The position numbers and the translations under genes were made by a program. Positions 11,245 to 24,399 of a stretch of DNA of 64,000 bases are shown here, in pieces. Source of the DNA: Gnetum montanum. Lineage: Eukaryota; Streptophyta; Gnetopsida; Gnetales; Gnetaceae. The notes below the pieces were generated by a model. That model saw only the letters and a list, made by a program, of their open reading frames with translations. It had not been told where the DNA came from and ran no database searches. Where the stretch lies: positions 19,788-83,787 of the forward strand of contig MNCI01033409.1 in the NCBI GenBank assembly GCA_015680685.1, given 5' to 3'. How positions within the stretch are numbered: position 1 is the stretch's first letter; every line of letters begins with the position of its first letter.

Positions 11245-11590
11245 AACTTGGAATTGAAGACAATTATATTCAAGTGAACAATTCTCATCTCAATTACAAA
11301 GAATCACTCCAAATTCTCAAGCTTGGATGAATTCTCTCTTGCTACTTGTTCTACTAATCCTAGGGTTTTAAAATTTCCCTTTTATTCCTAAGTTTGTCAT
11401 ATCTTTCAAGAATTGGAAGATTAGTATGGAATTGGACACCCATTGGCTTGTAATAGCTAGGGTTTGAAGATCTTATGCTAATTTCTCTTAAGATTTGAGA
11501 ATTTCTTGTCTCATTTCTTGATAAATCTTGAAAATTTCTCCTTCCTTGGAGAATTTTGTGAAAATTTCCTTTTAGATTAATTTCCCCATC

Positions 11591-11863
11591 ATGCATCCAA
11601 AGAAGAAGATAGTTCAAGATTTTTCAAGAGACATGGATGATTTGAGAAATCCTATTGGGCTCATTGTTGAGAAAATTAAAAAGCTTGAAGGGAACAAAGG
11701 AGTTTTTTCTTCACCAAAAGCATCCAAGCAAGGGTACAAGTCATGAAATTCTTTACCAAGGCATTCTTTAAGACATTCGTCAATGCCATCCCTTGAAGAT
11801 GATATTCCTTTTGAAGATGAATACTTTGGAGAAGGAGAAGCTCTCCATGCCATAGCTTCATAA
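11591..11863 (+). pseudogene. Elem3 gag N-terminal fragment
   Basis: The frame from ATG 11591 to TAA 11861 has one internal TGA at 11744. It begins MHPKKKIVQDFSRDMDDL, then a Leu/Lys segment with heptad spacing, then an acidic EDDIPFEDEYFGEGE block. Position after LTR and PBS identifies it as the start of gag. The element stops here: beyond about 11870 the sequence belongs to a minus-strand pseudogene, so most of gag and all of pol are missing. Confidence 0.5.
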
Positions 11864-11879
11864 GGTTTTCCTTCTTCAC

Positions 11880-14800
11880 CTTATACAAACATTTGTGGGC
11901 CTTTTGTTTCTTACCCCAATTGAGTGCCCAAGCACAATAATCTCTCCAATCATAGTTCTTACAAACCAAAAACTCCATATGCATATGCTTCTCAACATTG
12001 CTCCTAGCTAGCTTGCTTTGGATTGTGCTCCAGTAGCAAGAACACTTGATCTCCCTGGTATGCAAGGAATTCTTGTTAGCCACTTGAACCTCTATGAATT
12101 TCTTGTAATCTCATAGACTCCTATTCTCCTTTAATAGCTGCTCCACTTGCTTCTCCAACATTGTAGTTCATTTGCATAGGTACTTAGTCAAGCATTAATA
12201 CTTCCAAATGCTCAAGAGGATGATTGGCATATCAAGTAGCTCCCTCATACAACCACGATGAAACATTCTCCACATCAGTAGGTAGCACAAGTAGACCATC
12301 AATCTCAAACTCTAGTGAGGGATCCCAATGCACCTTGGGAACTATTGCATTAAAAACATAGAAAAAAAAAATTCTAACAACATAATAGAGATAAACAAAA
12401 TACACACTTAAGCCTTTTGTTAAAACCAAAAATGAAGAAAACATAGAAACTAAAAAAGAACAAAACTACAAGAAGAAAAGAATTTTCAAAAATAAAAATG
12501 CACTAGCCACCCTTACCCATATCAAGAGCTACCTATTAGAGTTTTCCAATCATGTCATCCATCACTCCCTAAATAAACTTCATCTTATCAGGTACCTCCA
12601 CCCATGATTTAGAATGGGAATTGGATGCAAATGCCTTTAGAGGAGGTTCTTGCACTATAAACATAACAATAGAAACATAAGATAGCCATAGTTGCACTAT
12701 GTGACATATAATGAAAAATAACATATATATATAAATTTTTAAAAAACTAGAAAAACAATGAATACATATAAAGATGAAATAGGCACAACTGAAACATACC
12801 AGGAAGATCATGAGGCAAGTCCATTGGAGGGTTTCCTTTTGAAGGCAAGTTAGCTAAGATGGAATTTAGAAAATCTAGAGACTCCACAGATGCCCTCTCT
12901 TCCCCCTCTTGGTGTTGCCTTTTCTCTTCTTCTTTGTGTTTCCTCTCATCCTCTTCCCTACATTGTTGCTCCTCTATAGTAGCCTAGTCTGCCAACTTTT
13001 GCATTTGCCCTACGAAAAAGCCAAAACCAACAACAAATATAACAAATCAATAAACCCCTTTTAACAAAATAAAAAAACATACATGTATAAAACAAAGCAA
13101 AAGTATATGTACCACCAATAGTTTGATTTGCCTTGTTAAGATTTATGGTTATCTTCTTAGGTGTTTGTTGATTAGGAACTTGATCATCCACTTTAACATG
13201 TGGCTTTTTATCTTTTCTTTCACTGCATCATCCACCTGTTTGTGTGTCCTCTTGGCCCTCTTAATGTTACCACATCTAGAATAGGGTTAAATCACCATAC
13301 TATCAAGGGAACAACCATGAACACTACTAACATTCTTAGTGGTAATAGACAATGATTCTCCAACTTTCTCTATGGGTGGATCTCTAAGGTGCATCACTTG
13401 GGTGATATGTTTGGTCCAAGGCTTGGAATGCTAGATGGCACTATGGGTTTCCCACTCTTCATCCTTCCTACACACCAAGAACTTTACAAGCCTCCAAACA
13501 TAGGGAAAAAATTTGAAATGTATATGAAATATAGAATTCAGGGTTTTGTGAAGCTTCTAGACCTCATCCTAGTTTCATCATTTAAAACCTTTTTCATACT
13601 CTAAGCTTGTCGATCCCAATGATTTTCTTTTGTGACAATAACATAGTAAAGATCCTAGAACAAAAAAGAGGATACATTCCATTCACTTCCAAAACATCAT
13701 AGTTTGCAAAAGACAAAGTAACCCCAATAGGTGATTTGAGTCAACCCTCTACTTCTTCTCTATGACCAACATCTTTTCCAAATCTTATGGCAATATTAAC
13801 ACCATCAAAAGGTATGTCAAAGATATTTCTAAATAGAGGTGCATCAATACCCAAAAGAATTGAAAACCCATTAACATGGGTAAAAAATTTGATGACCTTA
13901 ACATCAAAGGAGTCAATCACATTCAACATTTCAGCAAGTAATATAGATGAACTAGGTAGGATAAAGAGGTCAAATAAACTAGTATCTATGATTTTTTGTT
14001 AAACATTTAAGGCAACCCTGTTAGTCAACAATGCCTGTGCCTAATCCACCTCACCCCACTTGAGTAGAATCTTCTTCTTAGAGTAGCCTGAAGCAACCAA
14101 AGTAGTCAATGCTCATGCACAAAATTTGCAATACAACATAGTTGGCAACTTAACCTTAAATTCATAAAAACACATAAAATGATAAAAATTATTTAAAACA
14201 AAACAAACAAAGATATTAAAAATGGACCATGACTTAATGATTTATACTCATTGGGTGGAGGTAAGGCTATGACATTCTTGTTGGCTTGTAGGGATGCTCC
14301 AAAATCTACACAACACCACCATCTATGTGCACAGTTGGTATCCAAGTTTTGCTGAAAAATCTTGGAATATCACGTACAATATCCATAAAACTCATCGCTT
14401 AGATGATTAAGCACCTGTAATCTCATGTTTTCACCTTGCCTAAACTCTTTCAAACTTGTATGGATCAAGGATAAATTTTGGTTAGCCCTTACTCAACCTC
14501 CTTGGTTTATGCTAAACTTGAGAAGCCAAAACATAAAATCAAATATAAACCAAGTAACCTAGAAAATTAAAAAAACCAAACCAAAATGCCAATCTAAAAC
14601 AAAAGTTACCCATCTTGTGGTAACCAAGTAGGTAGATAGTTCTTGGGATGTTTTGTAAGAGTGTGTTTATCTTGTGGCCAATGAGCAAGGTGTTATCGAT
14701 GTTATAATCAGAGAGCTCAAGTATCTCCCACATTTTAGACAACTACCTAACACACACAACATTATATTCCTTTGAGTTTCAAGGTCATCCACCATGAATT

Positions 14801-15080
14801 TTATGATATAGTTTGAGGATCCAGACAAAAGGCTCTACAATCATTATAGCCAAACCCTCAGTGAAGTATGACCATAACATCACACTATAGTGTAGATCAA
14901 GTACATCAAGAACTTCCTAGCCCCAAGCCTAAATCATATAGAAGTGTGTTTGGTTAGTTTCAAATTAGACTTTAGGCTATTTTGTGTTGTAGCCCTGGTG
15001 CAACACAAGATGCCTATTAGCTCCACAATGATAAGTATGGACTTCAGGAAGGCCCTATACATAGCAATAACCATAACAGT
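11880..15080 (-). pseudogene. Unidentified multi-exon pseudogene
   Basis: Minus-strand exons can be read with GT-AG introns. One exon ends at 13113, with an intron 13112-13010. The next exon is 13009-12800, with an intron 12799-12655. The next is 12654-12533, with an intron 12532-12342. The last exon begins at 12341 and runs to about 11880. Codon phase agrees across the first two introns and is off by one across the third. Exon 13009-12800 encodes a Glu/Gln/Arg-rich helix and LPSKGNPPMDLPHDLPG. The last exon has a short coiled coil (LEKQVEQLLKEN) and then a Cys-containing tail. Further blocks upstream, at 13740-14050 and 14630-15075, read as coherent protein with TAG/TAA at Gln positions. I do not recognise the family; an old DNA-transposon gene or a decayed host gene are both possible. 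Confidence 0.45.
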
Positions 15081-16833
15081 TAGGCCATACAAAACCTTGA
15101 AACATTAAAATAACAAACCAAAAAAAAATAGCCTCTTCTATGCCAATGTTGATATTATGGGGCCTTAAAACAAAAATTAAAAAAAATTAAGAGCCGAAAA
15201 CCTTGTTAACCTTTTTAAAATTGTAACATATCAGTTTGATAGTTTGTTGACCTCTCATTAAGCTAGTTTAACATTTCAACAAAAAGTTGACATCTAGGCC
15301 CATATAATTTGCATATTTTAAAATGTTGGTTATAAAAATTAAGTTTTGTAAAACCAAGAGCTCACAAGTGACAAAGTTGGCATACTAAATTTGCTATTAT
15401 CCATGAATTTATGATCAATGAGCTTGGGTAGGCGAAATACATTGGGAATGTAGGAAAGTAGAAATGAAAATGTAAGTTTTCTTAACTCTAGGAGTCTATT
15501 CATTGTCCCACATGCCTCATGAAAAGCCTAGAATGCTCAAACACACTATGGCATCAAACACACATGATTCCACACGTTGATCATGAATCCATTAAAGAGC
15601 CAAAACCAACCTATGTTCATGCCAAGTGACCAATGTTGCCCATAGTGGGCTAGGAAACCAAACTCATATCTAGAAACAAGCAAATGAAAAATCCTTAAAA
15701 TTTTTATTCCTTAAAAATGTAGAGAACACATTCTAAGCATGCAAAATTAACCATCAATGTTGTCATTCAAGTATAAGAAAAATATCTACACTTCCATATC
15801 TTCCATTAAAAATTACAATGTTTTTGAAAAAACTAAGCTAAAACATCAAAATGGGGTTTTAAAACCCATAAAAAATTTAAAAAATTTCTAATAATTATGA
15901 TTCCACCTCCAATGTAGCCTAGAGACCTAGAAAAATAGTCCTATCTAGTTGAAATTTAAAAATTTGATCATACAGAGGATAGAAAAAAGCATAAATACTG
16001 GTCAAAATTGGTAAAATCAGAGTACAACATTGTACATAAGCTTAGTAAAAGATCCAAATGTTTTCATGGTAGTTTTGGAAAACCCATATTCCTTTACCAA
16101 TGTAATCAACAAGCTTAGAATTTTGATTTGATACAATCGGGACGAAAAATTTCAACTTAGACTAGCTTATAGGTAAGAAAACATTATTGCAAAATTGCTC
16201 AAAACTGAAAAAAAATGGTGGGAGACTAGTACCTTGAAATCCTAAAAGAAGGACATTCATTTATAGAAGGGTTGGGAAGCCTATATACAACCTTCTTACC
16301 CTCTTCCAGGTCATCCAATGTAGGGTTCTAACCCAATAGATTTCCCTTCTTCACCATGTTTATGTTATTCAGCCTCGAACCACTATAAGAAAGAGCCCAA
16401 ATTTCTATCTTTGCTAAAACATGTTGTGCATAGAGATAAGTAAATTTCAAATTTACTACTGCATGTTAGATAATTTGGTTTTCACTACCAAACCTGGTTC
16501 TTATACATTTCTCTCTCAAGCTAGATGAGAGATAAGCTCATACATTGGTGTTTGGTGCTGAAAAATCCTCTTCTAGTGTAAATACGCTACCTTTGAAGCC
16601 TTAAACAAGCCATGAAAAATTGTATGCATGTTTTGGATGAGTTGTGGTAAAGAAAATTAGTTTCATATGCTAGTTATTAATTTCAACCCCCATTTCTTTG
16701 GCTACAACTTTGACAACCAAATCAATTTTTTCTTGTCCAATTTCAATGGTATTAACAAAGCTAATTTTGGCTATTGGTAGGTCCCATAGACCATGGGCTA
16801 GCACGATACCTTGGAACTTGAGATTAGCATAAG
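15081..16833. other. AT-rich spacer, nothing recognised
   Basis: No coding segment, terminal repeat or RNA gene could be supported. It forms the left flank of the Elem4 insertion and continues, after the target duplication, at 22923. Confidence 0.5.
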
Positions 16834-16838
16834 AGCTT

Positions 16839-17470
16839 TGATGAGTGGCAAGGTACCCCTACACTCAACCATACGAATACGAGCATTTCACGCACGATCC
16901 GGTTGAACTCCAAGGACTAAGTGCTTATGCACCTTAATGAAACACTCGGGGTTAATCAATCATTGTCTTCCCAAACTTACTTGTATTGTCATGATTGTAT
17001 GGTTAAGTAAGCTTTAGGTATATGATTTTTATAGCTTTTATCTTTTTAATGTCTTATGATAATAAGAGAATGTAAAGGGAACTAAGTGACTACTTACATT
17101 AACTATTCACTAACTAAGTTCTAATTGTTTCTAACACCAGTATCCATTCCCACTTTCTGTACACATCTTGAACTAGTGCAATGCTACTGGGATTTCCAAA
17201 TGCTAGTCATTACTGGGTTACCAAGCGCTACACGCATGCTCGAGCAGTCGTACTAAGTGTACTTAACTAAGAGAGTCAAGGGTTGAGAGAGAGATTAATT
17301 AACTAGGAAAGCATTAAACATTCAAAAATAATTAATTACTAATTAGCTTAATCCTTATGTTGCAATGTTTATCATAAAGTTCATCTTTATTACCGTACAC
17401 AAATGTGTGATCTGGTACAATTTGGTTGAATAAAGATCCATTCACTCTATGGCTCCTACTATGGGCACTC
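16839..17470 (-). repeat. Elem4 3' LTR, truncated
   Basis: Bases match 22134-22765 of the 5' LTR. The matching LTR sequence ends after GGGCAC at about 17470, where the sequence jumps to an internal segment. About 150 bp of U3, including the CpG palindromes and TATA box, are missing. Confidence 0.85.
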
Positions 17471-18646
17471 TTAGCCAAATAAGAAGTTAACTGATGCACC
17501 AAATAGGAATGCCAGTGGGTCCTCCCCAAAGCAGGCTCATGCCCTTTATGCCTTGACAAACCCACATTCAAAGAGTCCATAGGCTCTAGAAATGTCATTC
17601 GGAAGCAAGAGTTAAAGTCTTAACCACAAGAATTTACCAAAAAGACAAAAATGCATCAACCAACATATAGACTACTGATACAACCAGAAATGAGGTGGAA
17701 AGTGGAGGAAGAATAATGGGAAGAAGAGAAGAGAATGGAATTGAGTCCCAAGAACAAGGTGGTGGACAACCCCTTGTGTATGTATGGTTAATGTGACTGA
17801 GTAGATCCCATTCCAAATCCATCCTCAAACAATCCACATCCAGTGACCTCGCATTAATACACTTGGCCAATCCATCCACTTAAAGTAACAAGAATGCTTT
17901 CGCCAAAGAGTCACCACCATTCCAAGGAAACAAGAAAGGAAAAAGTAGGAAGCGAGAAAGGGCCTTAGTTAGAGGGAACATGTTTGTTGAATTCCATAAC
18001 TAGTGCTTGTAGCCCAGATGATTATTTTATCTAAGGGGTGTGCTTTGAATTCTCACTTTTTTACTTCTTTTTTTTTTTGTGTGAGAACCACACCATGCAA
18101 AGACTTATTATTTTTATTAGCTCAGCTTCTCGATAATGGAGCAATGTCAGAATGGTAACAAAAACTCAAGAAGAAAACATCTAAGAACCCAAGAGAATGG
18201 CTAGCACAAATGCATAAAATCCCCTTGAAGTCACACCCTTTTTAGTCCTTGAGTCCTTCCTCAATTTGAGAAATGCCTAGCCACCAATTCATTAATAGTT
18301 CTATTATGAAGAAAGGGACTGTACAGTTCCAAGCCAAGAGAGACCATAGAAATTTATGAATGCATCGATGACATGGACTCATTACCTATTATATCAAAAG
18401 AACCATACCTTAGTATCAAAATTTTAACTTCAAGGTTAAAACAAAACATTAGCAATCAATAGAATACAGTTCATACCACCATCAGGAGAACTTATTAGGT
18501 GACAAACCTAACAAAACAAACAAACACAAAAGGAAATGAAAAAGTATAAACGATGTTGCAAAACAAAAACAAGAAAAGTTAAAGAAATTTGTAAAATAAA
18601 AATGTGTAAAACAAAAACTTAAAAAGGAATTAAGGGGCTCAATTGG
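17471..18646 (-). other. Elem4 non-coding 3' internal region
   Basis: Homologous to Elem8 43610-44811 and, in part, to Elem10 63003-63430. It includes the conserved CTTTGGGGAGGACCCACTG stretch (reverse of 17514-17532) and a T-rich tract at 18060-18080. The segment 17634-17879 can be read as a short ORF and has a counterpart in Elem10, but stops and frame differences argue against a real gene. Confidence 0.6.
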
Positions 18647-21600
18647 TTAGTAGATGTGGCCTTCTCCCCCATGACTGAGTTGGAAGGAGGAGATCCAAAA
18701 TAATGAGCAGGGTTGTCCCTTCTTAGAGGTATTATGTGCATTGGCCATTCTAAGTTCATGGAAGGGTTTGGCTTGTTGCACATTGACTAATAGTCTCTTA
18801 TTAAGGTTTTTGTCTGAACTTTTAGGAATTTCCAACTTCCCCCAATTGATGTTTTCCAGGTTAAGGTTTGGAAGTTGGCAACGATCTTGCTCCAGTGCAT
18901 CTATGATTTCAACATGAGTGTAAGTTATTCCATCAGTTAGTTCCGTGCACATTAGTGAGTTGCTCCTTGATCAGCTATCAGCCACTGGGTGTCTCTTTGT
19001 CGTGTGGTTGCTGCATACATGCACTTTTGTAGGGTAAGGTCTTGTGCACACTGGTTGCATGCAGGAAATGCTAAACTTTGCTCAACCCATGATCTCTGCA
19101 CGCAATTGCACCTTGTGTCACTGTATGTGATGCATGAAACCTTCTTCTTCTTGATCTTTCCAAAAGTGTTCTCCTTAGATATCTCCAGGGAAAGATCACG
19201 GATTCCTAGGCATGCATCTACAGTACTTAGCCATGCCCTTCTCATTATTATTGGAAAGTCCCCTTTATCATTATTTACTTATATCACTAGGAAATCAGCT
19301 AGGTACGACCACCCACACATAGTGATAACAATGTCCTCCACCAGTCCCAAGGGAACAATGATGGATTGGTCAGCTAGCTCTAGGCGAATATTGCTCCTTC
19401 TTAATGGAGGCAGGTTCCAGGCTTTGTACATCTCTTGTGATATTAGGTTGACTCCGGAACCTAAGTCCAGAAGAGCTTTACATGGTTCATTCCTAGCAGC
19501 TTGGAGATAGATTAGAGGGCTTTTAGGATCAGAGAATTTCCTAGGAAGGTGGCCCACCTTAATCTAGTTACTAATGACATGTGTTAACATAACAGTATGC
19601 ATTGAGCTTGGTGTTTGGTTTGAAAGGAGCTCTGAAGCCTTATTTGATGGGGAGGCATTCAGAGGTTCAACCACTTGTGGTTGTGAGGGCTTGGTTGGAC
19701 TGTTGGTTCTAAACAAAGGTCTTTTCTTCATAAGGTTGTCAGAACCAACTATGGGTTGAGGATTCACAGCCCTTGTGGCATTACATTGTTGCTGTTGAGT
19801 AGGGAGTTCCCCTTGCATTGCTGGAGTGGGTGGTAATGGAGCTATTTGTGTGAGAGTTGCAGATGGATTTGAAGGATCATATGCTTGTGGGTTATCTCCC
19901 CTAGAAGAAGGAGTTCTATATTACTCCTGAGCTTGGTAGTGATGTTGTGGTGTAACATGACCAACAGAGTCACGTGGAGATATTGGATGCTACACGTAGT
20001 AGCCATATTGGTCCGGTTGCCGGTAGGGGTATTGTTGCCTTGGTGGTGGCATCCCCCATGACTGTGGGTATTGTCACTATTGATGTTGCTCAACAGGTTG
20101 TGGTGGAGTTCCACTTGTATAATATGTTGAACGTTGGTGGAACTGCCTTGGGTTACCTTGGGGATAAGGTAACCGTCGGGGTGCTTGCTGTTTATTAAGT
20201 CTTGGGTTGAGTGCATATACCCCAAACTCTTGTAGATGTGACATCTTTGGGAAACATCCCTTAGGATGGTCATATTGGCATATCTCACATCCACCATCAT
20301 TATCTGTGTCTGAATCCACAACCTCTTCGGTGATGGCCATTTTGCCTTTATCCTTGTTACGTGCATTGTCCACTTCTATCTTTTTCTTTTTGTCATGGTC
20401 ACTACCTCGCTTCCTAGACTCCTCTATGATTTTAAGAATAGTTTCAAACCTACTATCCAGGGAGTTCCACATTTGGTATACATTTGCCAAGACTTCTATT
20501 ATTAACTTTTGGAGTGGCAAAGTTTTTCTATTCACCATCTCTTTGAGTGGTGACTCTTCTTCCTCCTCACAGAATCTCACTTCCCTTTTTCGGAGGGAAG
20601 GATCTCAGTTGTACTCTTCCGCACTTTCTCTCTTTCGTAGCTCACCTTCTTCTTTGGCTACTTGCTCTAGCAATCTATGAATTTGATGAGACCTAAGCTC
20701 TGATAATCTTCCTTGGGNNNNNNNNNNNNNNNNNNNNNNNNNNNNNNNNNNNNNNNNNNNNNNNNNNNNNNNNNNNNNNNNNNNNNNNNNNNNNNNNNNN
20801 NNNNNNNNNNNNNNNNNNNNNNNNNNNNNNNNNNNNNNNNNNNNNNTACCAGCTTTCAGCTTCTTTCACTAGTGTCCTTCGAAAACAACTTCAATTTTTT
20901 CCATTTTTTCTCTATGTTTTTCAAGGCACATGCATCATGGAATGCTTGCAAATGATTTTGAGGATCAGTGTTGTATCCCCCTTCAAATTGTGGGATGTTG
21001 TTCATGTCTAACCTCTTGATCCTACTATCCTTTTGATGCCTTGTGGGAACTCTTACGGCCTCCGTTATATCTAGCATGCTTCTAGTTGCAAGTAGGGGTT
21101 CTTCATGGTCATCTCGTTCATAGTGTCTATGGTGTCTACGCAGTTCCCTACTCTCCCTTCTTCTATGCCTTCATTCCTTAAAGTGCCCTTTTCCTTGTTC
21201 TCGACTATCTCTTCGACATTTTTCACTTTGTTTTCCTTTATCCTCATGATTGATTTCCTTATGATTGCATCCAGACACTGAAGAAGATGGTGAATGTGAT
21301 GATGAAGGTGAAGAAGAAGGAGAACCATCACCATGACGATGTTTTCTACCTTCTCTTCGGTGGTCTCGGCCTTGATCATGATCACGATTAGAACGTCTAT
21401 CCTTATCATGTGTTCGTGTTCCCTTGTTGAACATTTCGTGTTCATAGGTATCAGAACCGAGGTTGTGAACCATGGAGTGGAGGTTTTGATACACCACCTC
21501 TTAACCATTGTTAGGAGGGGGAACATCGTTTGGTGGGGAACCTGTTAAAGCATGTTCACCACCCCCAATTTCGCTTAATACATACAAAGAATTATGAGGC

Positions 21601-21989
21601 CATTTACCCTTCAAGGATGTGTGGTAACTCTCCTGTCGCAAGTCCCTTTAACATTGCACTTCTGTGGGATGATAGTCCCTTGTGTCATGATCACATGCAA
21701 TTTATTCCGTATATAAAAGTGTCATGCCTATTTGTGTGAGAGCACGAAGGAGCATGTTGGGGACTGATCAGTCTGGAGGCAACACAATGTTACCCTTCAA
21801 GTCTCTCTAACACAGTTGTTAATCTTGGTGGAGAATAAAGGTAAAATTAGGTACATACTCATCATGATGAGTATATACCACATGAAATTGTTGAGGAACT
21901 AGTGGATCTTGGTTACATGTATTATGCCGCCGACTGTCTCTTGTGTTAGTCCTAGGCGGTGAAATGCTCTCATGCGAAGAAGAAGATAT
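18647..21989 (-). pseudogene. Elem4 gag-protease
   Basis: Polyprotein homologous to those of Elem8 and Elem10. The start codon at 21989 reads ATA. N-terminal part: an Arg/His/Ser-rich segment (21171-21500). Then the capsid (LDMNNIPQFEGGYNTD near 21000), interrupted by the assembly gap 20718-20846. Then a zinc-knuckle-like CEICQYDHPKGC (near 20260), Pro/Gln-rich sequence, and protease at 19557-18990. The protease site reads LLDLGSGVNLIS, with the Ser of D-S-G replaced by Leu, and IIMRRAWLSTVDACLGI follows. The frame ends at 18647 after HGGEGHIY. Frameshifts and stops disable it. Gag would form the particle and the protease would mature it. Confidence 0.8.
20718..20846. other. Assembly gap (129 N)
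   Basis: A run of N inside the Elem4 capsid region. The matching part of Elem10 is roughly 275 bp, so the gap length is probably not the true length. Confidence 0.9.
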
Positions 21990-22114
21990 TTTTTCTCGTT
22001 CGGTGTGCGATTTACCATTGTCTTATCTTTCCTTGATTAACCCTAAGGGTTCATTCTAGTGTTCCAATGATATGGATGATTTCCTATCTTCTACGTAGCA
22101 CACAAACAACTAAG

Positions 22115-22132
22115 TCCCTGGCAATGGCACCA
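22115..22132 (-). promoter_or_regulatory. Elem4 primer-binding site, tRNA-Asp type
   Basis: Reads TGGTGCCATTGCCAGGGA on the element strand, one base after the LTR end. The plant tRNA-Asp complement is TGGCGCCGTTGCCGGGGA; the three differences are C to T or G to A. Confidence 0.8.
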
Positions 22133-22133
22133 A

Positions 22134-22917
22134 TGATGAGTGGCGAGGTACCCCTACACTCAACCATACGAATATGAGCGTTTCACGCGTGATCTGGTTG
22201 AAATCCAAGGACTAAGTACTTATGCACCTTAATGGAACACTAAGGGTTAATCAATTATTGTCTTCCCAAACTTACTTGTATTGTCATGGTTATATGGTTA
22301 AGTAAGCTTGAGGTATATAATTTTTTATAGCTTTTATCTTTTTAATGTCTTATGTTAATAAGAGAAGGTAAAGAGAACTAAATGACTACTTACATTAACT
22401 ATTCACTAAACAAGTTCAATTGTTTCTAACACCAGTATCCGTTCCCACTTATCGTACACATCCTAAACCAATGCAACACTGCTGGGATTACCAAACTCTA
22501 GTCATTACTGGGTTACCAAGCACTACACACATGCTCAAAGCAGTCGTACTGAGTGTACTTAACTAAGAGAGTCAAGGGTTGAGAGAGAGATTAATTAACT
22601 AGGAAAGCATTAAAAATTCAACAATAATTAATTACTAATTATCTTAATTCGTATGCTACAAGGTTTATCATAAAGTTCGTCTTTATTACCGTATACAAAT
22701 GTGTGCTCAGGTACAATTTGCTTGAATAAAGATTCGTTCACTCTATGACTCCTACTACGGGCACACAGAAATTATTCTAACTCTGGAATGGTAAAACTGC
22801 AAGATTTTGGCTAAGAGTCTAAGTCTAACTATTGGGAACAAAGGCTGCTGCCTCTTATTTATAGAAGATGAGGTAGGACGCGATATTGCGTGGCAGATGC
22901 GATATTGCGGCTCATCA
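22134..22917 (-). repeat. Elem4 5' LTR
   Basis: A 784-bp LTR with perfect 7-bp terminal inverted repeats (TGATGAG/CTCATCA). Its U3 side carries GCGATATTGCG-type boxes (22871-22910) next to a TATA-like TATAAATA (reverse of 22856-22864). The U5 side ends beside the PBS. Confidence 0.9.
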
Positions 22918-22922
22918 AGCTT

Positions 22923-24399
22923 ATTTGAAAAAAGCTAAATAAGCTATGAAATAAGTTCTTTCATGCTGAGGACCCATCCTAATATGCTATCTAGCTTGTA
23001 ATCTAGTGTGAGAGGCTCTCACAAGCTCATCCCAAGCCAAAACAAGCTTTAAAAATAGCTCTTTCCATCTATTAACTTCTAGGATTTACATCCAAAGCTC
23101 AACAAGAGCAAAATCAAGTCAAATAAGATAAAATGGCCAAAATTCAAACCCTCATACACCAGACATGAAGCCCAAATACACTATAGAAATGTAAGAGCTA
23201 GTGTGTGGAGCTGGGATGGACAAAAAGAAGTCAAGGTTTGCCTAAATAAGGTTCAAAGGGTTTCACATGTTAATTACTTGTCATACACCACCTTAGTAGG
23301 CCTTGGAAGCCTAAACATTGTTAAAACTTATCAAAATTAGCCAATATGCTATGGGAATGGGCTAAATATGCTAGATCCTAGATTGGAAACATCCATGTAT
23401 GAAAAATACAAGCTAAATATGCTACAGTAGTGTAGGAGAAATTAGAAGCTTCAAACTTGACTTTCCTAGCCCATATGTTGCTTGACTAGGTTCCACAAGC
23501 CATATACATGACACATAATGTCTATACACTAGGGAGGTGGTTCCGACATGTTGAAAAAATAAAATTTTTCTTTCTTTAATTTTTTTCAAAGAAAAACCTA
23601 ATTTTTAGCAGTTAACAATCAGTTTTGGTAAAGAAAACCTAATTTTAGTACTTTGTAACCAGTTATCACCAAGTTCTTTTTTGTTTTGGTAGATACAACC
23701 ACTTTGACTAGCTTTTTATTTATTTATTTATTTATTTTAGACATAAAATAAATTGAAAAATTAAAAAATATTTTTTAAAAAATCATTTTTATAAATTAAA
23801 AAAGCATTTTGTGTGTGTTTAATGTTGCTTTTTGACCTTGTTTGACTCTATCAAGCCCCCTTTTCATGCTTTTTGATATCATTTAACATTATTTGGTATC
23901 ATTTTAATATCATTTGACATCATTTGGCTTCATTTGACATCATTTTATGCCAATTTGACATCACTTAACCATGGTTGACATCATTTTAGCATCATTTAAG
24001 ATCATTTGTGGCTAGTCAACATCATTTCACATGTTTCCAACATCATTTGGTACCATTTTTCATCATTTTTTGTCATTTGAACATCATTTTGTATCATTTT
24101 TACATGGTTTTGTCCTCGTTTGGCTGTAGTTCAATCTTATCCTACATCATTTGGTCCTTGTTCCACCTTGTTTTGCCTCAAACTACCTTTTATGATCCTC
24201 ATTGCCTATGTTACAACTTACTCTACCCCAGTTAGCCCTATCCTATCTTGTTTTGACCTTAATTTGCCCTACGATATTCTGTTACTATAGTATTTTTACA
24301 TAGTTTTAGCATTATTTAGCAATTTTATTACACAAATGTCATGTAACATGCTTTTGTTGATATGTAAGATTAGAACATGGATACATGGGAACAAGTTAG
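22923..24399. other. Spacer with simple repeats
   Basis: Right flank of Elem4, with no coding content. Short AGCTAAATATGCTA-like phrases recur (22934, 23362, 23411) and reappear at 29270-29370, which hints at one older repeat. A TTTA microsatellite lies at 23717-23741. Confidence 0.45.
23870..24110 (+). repeat. Degenerate CATCATTTG repeat
   Basis: Some twenty imperfect copies of a 9-11 base phrase (CATCATTTG, CATTTGACAT, CATCATTTTG) follow one another with irregular spacing. It looks like an old, diverged short tandem repeat. No coding meaning. Confidence 0.6.

Larger units (their letters stand above)
16839..22917 (-). mobile_element. Elem4: gag-protease LTR element (no pol), Athila-like LTRs
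   Basis: Minus-strand element bounded by TGATGAG at 16839 and CTCATCA at 22911-22917. The 5-bp target duplication AGCTT lies at 16834-16838 and 22918-22922. Order in its own direction: 5' LTR (22917-22134), tRNA-Asp PBS, gag, Pro-rich linker, protease, about 1.2 kb without coding content, and a truncated 3' LTR. There is no RT, RNase H or integrase. At 17471 the 3' LTR joins internal sequence equivalent to Elem8 43610, so the 3' polypurine tract and the first part of the LTR have been deleted. It must have depended on enzymes from another element. Confidence 0.85.

Noticed and set aside
17634-17879. 81-codon minus-strand ORF in Elem4 with a hydrophobic end
   Set aside because: A counterpart is visible in Elem10 (63050-63290), but its frame is not kept there, so it looks like conserved non-coding sequence.
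18989-19510. 173-codon plus-strand frame over Elem4 protease
   Set aside because: Opposite-strand shadow of the protease; no composition or homology of its own.
19842-20366. 174-codon minus-strand frame in Elem4
   Set aside because: Alternate frame of the Pro/Gln-rich gag linker; the protein frame with CEICQYDHPKGC is the real one.
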